Position numbers and translations under genes: made by a program. From the NCBI GenBank assembly GCA_029204225.1, contig CM055095.1:27904845-27968844 (forward strand): 64,000 nt of DNA, given 5' to 3'. Of this stretch, positions 56,346 to 64,000 are shown one piece after another (position 1 is the stretch's first letter; every line of letters starts with the position of its first letter). The notes below the pieces were generated by a model. The model was not told the DNA's origin. It saw nothing but the letters and a program-made list of their open reading frames with translations, and did no database searches. Origin of the DNA: Diphasiastrum complanatum (lineage: Eukaryota; Streptophyta; Lycopodiopsida; Lycopodiales; Lycopodiaceae).

Positions 56346-56577
56346 TTTTTGTAGTTTTCGTTTTGCGTCCCTTTTGCAGTTTGTGGTCCTGGAGGTGTGT
56401 TTGTGATTTGCGATTGATTCACGAATCGTTCGTGCTTCAATTCAAAGACACGTTGATTATCGCAAATCGTTCTCGTTCGTGCTTCGAGTCAAAGTCATGT
56501 TGACTGTCACGAATTGTTTGACCTTCGTGTCTTGTTCGTGCTGCGACAAAATTGCAGGAGTTCACCATTTTTGACAC
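56346..56577 (-). repeat. Truncated 3' LTR of the minus-strand Copia element
   Basis: Right to left, AAGAGAG (PPT-like) then TGTCAAAAATGGTGAACTCC begins an LTR. It contains several CACGAAC / GATTCACGAATCG motifs and stops at the junction with LTR family A near 56346. Confidence 0.55.
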
Positions 56578-56579
56578 TC

Positions 56580-57290
56580 TCTTGAACCTTGCAGCTTTGT
56601 TCATTTAATCCAATTGCCTCTCTTTGCTTGGTAAAGAGTGGCTTGTCGAGCGATTTCGTGAGGAGATCTGCAATCATATTTTTTGATTTTATGAACTAGA
56701 CCTGGAGCTCTCCTTTCGAGATCAAATCTTGAATATGATGGTACTTCAGAAGAATGTGCTTCGTCTTTGAATGGAAGACAAGATCCTGGGACAGATAGGT
56801 GGCACTCTGAGAGTCCATCATTATTGTGCTTGGCCCCTCTTGTGAAATCCCGATTGCCTCCAACATCATTTGCAGCCACACTACCTCATTCGCCACTTTT
56901 GAGACTGCGACATACTCAGCTTCGCAAGTGGATTGAGGTACCAAGGTTTGCTTTATGCATATCCAGTTGATTGAAGTTTTGCACGCTATCGTACATCCTC
57001 CAGTAATGGACTTGTTGTCATCTTTGCAGCTCGCCCAGCTCGCATCACTGTAGTGATGCAGCTCGAATCCTTTCTCTTCGTTTCTAGCTCTGTAGGTTAA
57101 TCCAACATTCTGGGTACCCTTCAGATACTGTAGGACTCGTTTGGCCATTTTCCAATGTGCTAGACTAGGATTGGAACAGAATTGGCTCAATGCATAAACG
57201 GAGAAGGCCAGATTGGGTCTGATACAAATTGTTAAGTACATCAGACTACCGATTAAGTTCTGGTAGGGTATACCTGCCATCTTTTGTTTT
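56580..57290 (-). pseudogene. Copia RNase H
   Basis: Frame 57280-56696 plus continuation. It has YQNLIGSLMYLTICIRPNL, AHWKMAKRVLQYLKGTQNV, YSDASWASCKDDNKS (first catalytic Asp), QSTCEAEYVAVSKVANE (catalytic Glu), MMDSQSATYLSQD (Asp), KTKHILLKYHHIQDLI. After one stop come KSKNMIADLLTKSLDKPLF and the polyprotein end near 56585. It degrades the RNA strand during reverse transcription. Nearly intact. Confidence 0.88.
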
Positions 57291-57436
57291 TTCTCTTAAG
57301 TCTTTGGGCAATCCTGTTTTGTGAGCTTGGCTCCAACTATCAATGGTGTGGCTTTCTCTACACAATCCATCATGTGGTACTACTTCAGCACCTTTCTGGC
57401 ATATTCTGACTGACTCAAGTGCATTTCGCCATTTGT

Positions 57437-58084
57437 TCAATCTCTTCTGATTTCCAGTCCTAGGCATTTTGTTGTTTTTCCAAGATCTGTGATTTCGTAG
57501 TTTTCAGAGATTTGACTCTTTGTGTCTTTGATCAACATCAAAGAATTTCCTATCATCAACGAATCATCCACGAAAATGGTCAGTATCACAAAATCTTTTT
57601 CTACTCTTTTGATGTAGACATTACAGTCTAGTTGAGTAGGATTGAAGTCTAGAGGCTTCAAAAGGCCATCAAGCTTTTTGTACCAGGCTCGTGATGCCAG
57701 TTTTAAATCGTAGATGCATCTTTGCAATCGATAGACATATTTTCTGTTGTCGGGGTCTTCATAGCCTTCAGGTTGTTTCATGAAAATTTCTTCCTCTAGA
57801 TCTCCGTGGAGAAAGGTTGTTTTCATGTCAATCTGGTGAATTTCTAGATTGTATTGTGTGGCGTATGCAAGGAGCAGCCTTATGCTTGTCATCTTGACCA
57901 TGGGCGAATATGTGTCGAAATAGTCGACACCATATCTCTGCGTGTAGCACTTCGCAACAAGCCTTGCTTTGTAGCGACCAATGGTGTCATCTGATTTTAG
58001 CAAAATCTTGTACACCCATTTGCAGTCGACTACTTTCCTATTTTCTGGCAATGGCTCTAATGTCCATGCCTCGTTTTGCCTCAT
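57437..58084 (-). pseudogene. Copia reverse transcriptase
   Basis: A continuous 215-codon frame: KWVYKILLKSDDTIGRYKAR, DTYSPMVKMTSIRLLLAYAT, IHQIDMKTTFLHGDLEEEIF, RLQRCIYDLKLASRAWYKKL, ILTIFVDDSLMIG (active site with FVDD in place of the usual YVDD) and KTTKCLGLEIRRD. LKLASR replaces the usual LKQASR. The frame is broken before RNase H. Confidence 0.9.
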
Positions 58085-58509
58085 CGACTAAATCTCTTCT
58101 GACATTTCCTATTTCTAGAATTCTCCCTCTGGACTCTAGATACTTCTTGGTATGTAGCTGGCTCTTCTGTGAAGCTGCAGTACTCAAACTGCGTGTCTTC
58201 ACTCCATTGTAGATTGTTAGAATAGCGGTCCGGAGGTCTTCTTTGTCTTGTTGACCTTAGAGGTTCGTTTCATCGCTGCTCAAACATTTCTTATTCGTGG
58301 GGTCGAACCTCTGTTTCTTACTGTTCTGGAGTCTGGGGTCCTGCATTCTGATTTGATGATTGTCCTTGATCTCCCTCTTAAATAGGTAGCAGTGTGAAGA
58401 TCTCATGGCCTCTTTCATCTTTCAGTCCAAGGAATGTGGACTCGTCGAACTTCACATCTCTACTCGAAACAACCTTCTTCGTGGTTGGACGGTAGAGTCT
58501 ATACACATG

Positions 58510-59310
58510 TGTTCCGTTTCAGTAGTCGACCATGATTGTCTGCTTGGATTTGTCATCGAGCTTGTTTCTCTTTTCCTTTGGAATGTGCTTGTATGTTGCA
58601 CATCCAAACACTCGTGCGTATGACAAATCAGACTTTCTGCCTGTCCACATCTCGTATGGTGTTTTGTTCTCCAGCATTGTCATTGTTGATCTATTCTGCA
58701 GGTGTACTGTTGCAGCTATTGCTTCAGCCCAGAATTGGCCTGGCAATTGAGCCTATGCCATCATGCATCTGGCTCCTTTGACTAGCATTCTATTTTTTCT
58801 TTCTACCACACCGTTGTATTCAGGTGTGTATGCAGGAGTGAATTGGTGTCCAATCCCCTGTTTTTCGCATAATCTTGAGAATTCTGTGCTTTTGTATTCA
58901 CCTCCATTGTCATATCTAAGGATTTGTATCCTTTTTGAGGTGTGTCACTCTGCGAATGCCACGAACTTCTTGAAAGAATCAAACACTTCAGATTTCTTCT
59001 TCATGTAGTAGCTCGTGGTCATTTGGCTGTAATCATCTATGAACGTTAAAAAATATCTAAAACCTGAGAGCGAATCTATTTTCATCGATCCACACACATC
59101 AGAGTGGACAAGCTCAAGAACTTCCTTGGCTCTTCTTCCTTCGTGTGTGAATGGCTTCCGTTGTTGCTTGCCTTGTGTTCGTAGCTGTAGAGAGCCGATG
59201 CCTTTGACATCGTGTCTGCTTCCATCGCCTAGAATCATTGCTCTGTCATTTTCGAGTTCACGAAAGTTGATCCAGATCTTCTTGTTGCAGGTTATGTGAG
59301 ATGTTGCTCC
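58510..59310 (-). pseudogene. Copia integrase
   Basis: Right to left: LELVHSDVCGSMKIDSLSG (first catalytic Asp), YFLTFIDDYSQMTTSYYMKK, a TGA stop, ILRYDNGGEYKSTEFSRLCE (second Asp), FTPAYTPEYNGVVERKNRML (catalytic Glu), a TAG, then PGQFWAEAIAATVHLQNRS and KTPYEMWTGRKSDLSYARVF. D,D-35-E is complete. Two stops inactivate it. Confidence 0.88.
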
Positions 59311-60021
59311 TGAATCGATGACCACATCGTAGTCATATTCGGAGTAGCTTGTTGAACCTTCGTCGAGTATCGTGAAAGCTTCATCACCTCTTTCTACATC
59401 TTTAGATGATTTTGCAATGTTTGTTTTTTCAGCTTTGTTTTTTCTTTTTTGGGTTGAATCTGTAGTCGTATGCAGAATGCCCTTTCTTCTTGCAGTGCAT
59501 GCAAGGTATTGCTGGATTGAACTAGCATTTATTGGTTGTATGGCTTGGTTTGTGACAGTGATTGTAGGAAGAAGATTGTTGATTCGAGGACTTCGTCTTC
59601 TCAAATTTTGGCTTGTTTTTGTTCTTCTTCTTGCCTTTTGTGAAGAGAGCCTTCTCTTGATCACTACTTCCCTCTCCTTCATCTCTCATCAGTCTCTCAT
59701 CAGCGACAAGACTGACTGCTTTGTCGAATGTCATATCTGGTAGACTCAGTATGAGCATTCTCAGTTGCTGATAGGACGTCAGTAGAGATTTCATAAAATA
59801 CATCAGCTGCTGTGGTGCTGGGACCTGGTGCTCATATCTTGATGCAGCAAGTTCAGCAAAGATCCTAATCTTCTCAACGTGCTGATCCAACTGGTTGTCA
59901 TCCCACCGTATTGATTACAGCTGATTGTGAAGGTGCATGACTGAAGCTGCAGTCCTCACTTCATACTTCTGCTTTAATCTTTTCCATGTTGCATGGCTGC
60001 TTTCGTAGTCTTCAATTTGCA
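59300..60021 (-). pseudogene. Copia gag, zinc knuckle and protease
   Basis: The gag starts at the cut edge as YESSHATWKRLKQKYEVRT, has one stop, then DQHVEKIRIFAELAASRYEH and MTFDKAVSLVADERLMRDEG. A basic region leads to YNHCHKPSHTTNKC and CMHCKKKGHSAYDY, two knuckles each missing one Cys. After a frameshift the protease carries YDVVIDSGATSHITC with an intact DSGA. Confidence 0.82.
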
Positions 60022-60314
60022 CTTAGGACTCTATTCTAGGTGAATATATGTATAGGGAACTTAGGGCTATGCATGGCTATGTGCCTAGGATGCTTTTGGC
60101 TCTATATATTGGGTCCAAACTTGCCCTACTCCTCATTATGATTGTGGATTCATTGTCAGGCTCTCACTCTGCATTCATGCTTCTTGTTCTTTGGCTTGGG
60201 GGTGAGTCTTTTAGAGTTTGATTGGATGCTTCTACTTGGTTGGGTGGTTTCTCCATAGTGTGTTATCCATTGTGTTTGGAATTTGTAAGAACGATCTAAG
60301 GAGCTTCCCTTATA
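60022..60314 (+). repeat. Truncated 5' LTR
   Basis: It lacks the first 228 bp of the LTR. The left edge abuts Copia gag without any LTR terminus. Confidence 0.82.
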
Positions 60315-61385
60315 GTTGTATCAGAGCAAGGCTTACAAGTTTGGAGAGGTGGTGCTTTTCATTGAAGCTTGGTGGTAATCAACTAGTATTCTCATCCAAG
60401 GAGAGGAGCAAGGTTGCAAGTTGGTGGATCTTCCCAATTTCAATTTGCATGATCCATATCTCTCTTCAATTCATTGTGGTTTATGGAGAATTGTGCTAGG
60501 AATCAATTTTGGTTGTCTTTTTGGAGTTTTAGCATGTGTAGCTCAAAACTAATTATGGATCTAAAATTTTCAGCAAGTTAATTCACTTTGAAGTAGTTGA
60601 AATTCAGGTTGCATGTTGGATCTTACCATGTATTTGGATTCTAGGCTCTTTTGATTTGGCTTGTTTTCCACGATTTTGGCACAAAATTGATGGTAGAATT
60701 TAAGATCCATCAAGTTCAGATCAACTGGTTGGCTATAACTCTATACATAGGATTGCATGTGGATTAGAAAAATGTTCTTGCCATTAAATTCCAATATGTC
60801 ATGGTGAAAAAACCTAGAAAGGGCCAAAATCCATGATTTTTGCTTGTTTTTTTATGAAATTGGATGGTAGGAGGTTGTTGAATATCAATTAATGCCGGAA
60901 AAATATGAATCATAGTCTTTTGAAGCTGTCCTAGAAGTTAGAGCCAAAAATTCTATCAATTGGATTTGTAGGAAGTAAAAAATTGTCAAAAATTGATCGA
61001 TTTTGGTGAATTTTGGGGGCTGGATTTCTCTATATCCATAAGGGGATCATTCTGGATTTTTCATAGCATGATTTGTATTTCTTTTTGCCCTCCCATCAAG
61101 CTATCAGATCTGTAAATTGATGGGAAGAGACTTATGTTTCAATTCCATCAAGTTTGTAGCAATTTTGACTTCTAGAAATCAAGAATTCATGGTTCTCAGC
61201 CCATACTGTTTCCTAGGATTTGTATGAAGGCTTCATGGACCTCTTAGAGTCTATTTAAGACTGCCTGGATCATCACTTTTAGGCTTGATTGAGTGTTTGC
61301 AAGTTTTTAGGCAGATTGGGCTTGAAAAAGTGTGACCTCCTACAGGATTTTTGGCTATTCTGAACTCTCATATGTGAATCCTAGG

Positions 61386-61550
61386 TGGTAGGTTGACATG
61401 GCAAGTGTCTTGCTCACTAGGTCTCTCTCTGTACTGAGGTTTACAGCACCCAATTTGGAGTCCTGTAGCCAAAGATATGATCATCTGAAGTTTTGCAATT
61501 TTGTGAGCAAAATTGGTAAAATTTTGAATTGTTCTGATTGCATGCATGTC
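61386..61550 (+). other. Conserved leader block shared by both Gypsy derivatives
   Basis: TGACATGGCAAGTG.CTTG, CCAATTTGG.GTC.TGTAG and GAAGTTT.GCAATTTT occur in the same order and spacing at 39579-39738, although the rest of the leaders has diverged. Confidence 0.75.
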
Positions 61551-62090
61551 AATTTCCTATTTTGAGGTATTGTACTTGCATGGAATGTTTGCATGTTGAT
61601 TCTCATAGTGATTCTGACATGCATGAGTGGTTTGGATCTGTTATGAGTGGTTATACGCATGTACTCTGACTGATAGATACAAAACTGGTTTTATTGCTGA
61701 CAATTTTCGTAGAACTTGATTTTACGTAAAATTCCGTAATTGTGAATAATCAGTTTAATGTCGCATGTCTTGCATGTCTGATGGACATTAATGAAGTAGT
61801 ATTAAGAATCAAACAGTGAATCGAATTTTTTATTTCGGTTGCTTAATATTTTGATAGTGGTTTTTTACGGTTTTATAGGAAACGTAAATTCTAAAAAAAA
61901 TAATAATTAAAAGTGCGAAAACTCAAAATTTTTAATTTTTTTCAGTTTCTTGTAGTATCTATGAAATTAACTAAAAATAGTGATTCGACCATGTTGGAGT
62001 CAATTTCAGTCAACTTTGGTCAACTGTACTTCACTATGAGTTAATCTGATATTAACTAAATTTAGTAATTTCCAGGATAGATATATTGAG

Positions 62091-62435
62091 ATGGCCAAAG
62101 AAACTTCAAATCAAGCTGCAAATCTAGGTGCGCCATCTTATATGGTGATTTGTCAGCAGTTGAGTACGATGCTCAATGATATGAATAATCGTAATTAGAT
62201 GAGAGATCAGCAAATGGAGGTTTTGTTGAATCAAGTCAAATTGATGTCTTCACCCAATCTCGGTTTTTAATCTGAGGTTTATGCGGGTGAGAATAAGAAG
62301 AAGAAACCTGAAGTCGTCGAGGACTGGTTGGCCAAGTGGAGTAGTTACTTCAATCTGCATGGTGTTCTTGATGAGAAGAAAATTGAAAGTGTCATACTAT
62401 TCTTACGCGGCAAAGCGTCATCGTGGTGATGAGAT
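62091..62435 (+). pseudogene. Gypsy gag N terminus, truncated
   Basis: MAKETSNQAANLG at the first ATG, two stops, then VYAGENKKKKPEVVEDWLAK, SYFNLHGVLDEKKIES and ILFLRGKASSW**. The last is the capsid signature (L.G.A..WW) with the second Trp turned into a stop. The gag is cut there and joined to the end of the element. Confidence 0.75.
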
Positions 62436-62480
62436 TTATCGGTGAAACCAACTAATAGAAACAGTTTAAGGAGGGGAGAA

Positions 62481-63001
62481 TGTTATGTCCATGACCAGTA
62501 CATAGGATACAGTATACTCCTAGTCTATGATACACGGTACTCCAGTGAAACAAGCTGTTAGTTATGCCACATCATACTGGACGTGACCCGAAAGTAACTA
62601 GTATCCTTGTGAGGCCTAGAACACACTAAATGGAGTTTAGACAAGGTATGAGATAGTGTATGCATGTGTAGAGTTATCAATAGCAATTCTTTGAATAGTT
62701 GGTCCATGCTTAGGACTCTATTCTAGGTGAATTTATGTATAGAGAACTTAGGGCTATGCATGGCTATGTGCCCAGGATGCTTTTGGCTATATATATTGGG
62801 TCCAAACTGGCCCTACTCCTCATTATGGTTGTGGATTCATTGCCAGGCTCTCACTCTACATTCATGTTTCTTGTTCCTTGGCTTGGGGGTGAGCCTTCTA
62901 GAGTTTGATTGGATGCTTTTACTTGGTTGGGTGGTTTCTCCATAGTGTGTTATCCATTGTGTTTGGGACTTGTAAGCAGGATTTAAGGAGCTTCTCTTAT
63001 A
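62481..63001 (+). repeat. 3' LTR of the second Gypsy derivative
   Basis: TGTTATGTCC to CTCTTATA, 521 bp, with TATATATATTGGG (about 62790) as TATA candidate. Confidence 0.85.
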
Positions 63002-63041
63002 CCAAGATAGAAGGACCAAGGGCCAAGGGTTAAGGATCAAG

Positions 63042-63153
<112 letters not shown>

Positions 63154-63589
63154 GAGGACCAAGGGTTAAGAGCGAAGGGCCAAGAGTAAAGTTTCAATGG
63201 CCAAGAGATTAGGACCAAGGGTTAAGAGCGAAGGGCCAAGAGTTAAGTTTCAATGGCCAAGGCCACAGGTTGAGGACTAAGGGACAAGAGCTAAGGGTTA
63301 AGGGCCAAGGACTAAGGGCTAAGGGCAAGGGATAAGGACTAAGGACCAAGGGTTAAGAGCGAAGGGCTAATAGCCAAGGGTTAAGGACTAAGGGCTAAGC
63401 ACTAAGGGATAAGAGCTAAGGGTCAAGGGTCAAGGATAAAGGCTAAGGGACAAGGATTTAAGGACAAGGATGAGAGACCAAGGGTTCAGGGTCAAGGGCC
63501 AGAACGAAAGATGCTAAGATTCAAGTTTCAATGGCCAAGGGCCAAGAGTTGAGGACTAAGGGACAAAAGCTAAGGACTAAGGGCTAAGG

Positions 63590-63592
<3 letters not shown>

Positions 63593-63677
<85 letters not shown>
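63593..63677. repeat. (GA)42 microsatellite in the heptamer array
   Basis: 85 bp of uninterrupted GA starting from GGGCTGAGAGA. Confidence 0.95.
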
Positions 63678-63679
<2 letters not shown>

Positions 63680-63949
63680 GATAAGGACCAAGGGTTAAGA
63701 GTGAAGGGCCAGGAGTTAAGTTTTAGTGGCCAAGGGTTGACGACTAAGGGACAAGAGCTAGGTGCTAAGGGCCAAAGACCAAGGGCGAAGGGCCAAGAGT
63801 TAAGGACCAAGGGTTAAGAGCGAAGGGCTAAGAGTTAAGGTCCAAGGGTTTAGGGCCAAGGACTAAGAGTTAAGGATCGAGGGCTAAGAGTTAAGGCCAA
63901 CGACTAAGAGTTAAGTTCCACGAACAAGGATCAAGGGTTTAAGATTGGA

Positions 63950-63975
63950 GCTCCACCCGCCACGACGGGTGGAGC
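63950..63975. repeat. Perfect 10-bp hairpin
   Basis: GCTCCACCCG and CGGGTGGAGC flank a 6-nt loop. It is followed 6 bp later by an A-rich tail (63981 to the window end), like a retroposon 3' end. Confidence 0.8.
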
Positions 63976-64000
63976 CTCCTTAAAAAAAAAAATTAAAAAA

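Larger units (their letters stand above)
56578..60021 (-). mobile_element. Domain-complete but interrupted Copia element
   Basis: Domains in correct order right to left: gag, zinc knuckle, protease, pre-integrase trace, integrase, RT, RNase H. Only a few stops and frameshifts interrupt it, so it is much younger than its neighbours. Its 5' LTR, PBS and gag start are cut off at 60021 by a Gypsy derivative. Confidence 0.88.
60022..63001 (+). mobile_element. Second Gypsy derivative with 5'-truncated LTR and partial gag
   Basis: 60022-60314 (293 bp) matches 62709-63001 base for base in length. The full 3' LTR is 62481-63001, after the PPT AAGGAGGGGAGAA. A PBS-like TTGTATCAGAGC follows the left LTR. 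The interior is a 1.78-kb leader, a gag N terminus (62091-62430), then directly the PPT: the remaining gag-pol has been deleted. It is related to the 37159 element (LTR starts TGTTATGTCC versus TGTTACGTCC). Confidence 0.85.

Overview
The window looks like a TE-saturated nuclear region of a land plant with a large genome. The evidence is AT-rich sequence, GT-AG introns of 1.4 to 7.7 kb filled with transposons, LTR elements primed by an initiator-tRNA-type site (TGGTATCAGA), Copia and Gypsy remnants every few kb, and long (GA)n/(CT)n arrays. A fern, gymnosperm or similar large-genome plant would fit. The species cannot be named from sequence alone. No prokaryotic, organellar or CRISPR features were seen.

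Layout. 1-1.24 kb: decayed Gypsy gag on the minus strand. 2.25-20.3 kb: one apparently intact host gene on the plus strand. It has four coding exons (2356-2728, 4174-4436, 11974-12081, 19811-19948) joined in consistent phase and encodes a 293-aa protein with a transit-peptide-like N terminus and one membrane segment. Its introns hold LTR fragments, a tRNA-like sequence, two copies of a LINE that ends in a TC-dinucleotide tail, a Copia fragment, and two hAT-like elements with palindromic ends. One of those hAT-like elements has a perfect 8-bp target duplication and lies 63 bp from the last exon. A third member sits just 3' of the gene and carries a Copia fragment.

24.6-33.0 kb: a discrete 8.4-kb insertion bounded by about 36-bp terminal inverted repeats, next to a second copy of its own target sequence. 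It carries four multi-exon or decayed genes on both strands. One is unmistakably histone-H3-like and has an ARTKQ-type N terminus and an H3 fold. Another is a possible transposase. The other two are unrecognised. This is the most interesting object in the window.

33-37 kb: LTR family A (one copy contains a 114-bp GA array), a cluster of near-palindromic repeats, and a Copia gag-protease. 37.2-42.6 kb: a structurally complete 5.4-kb Gypsy derivative with two 489-bp LTRs, a PBS, a PPT and a near-perfect 5-bp target duplication, but no gag-pol apart from a C-terminal remnant. 43-54 kb: scattered gag, integrase and RT fossils separated by AT-rich sequence without genes. 54-60 kb: LTR family A with a 241-bp GA array, Copia RT fragments in opposite orientations, and a domain-complete but interrupted Copia element on the minus strand. 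60-63 kb: a second Gypsy derivative with a 5'-truncated LTR. 63-64 kb: a degenerate heptamer array resembling scrambled telomere repeat, with two GA arrays, a strong hairpin and an A-rich end.

Only the split host gene appears functional. Everything else is mobile DNA or its debris, much of it nested.
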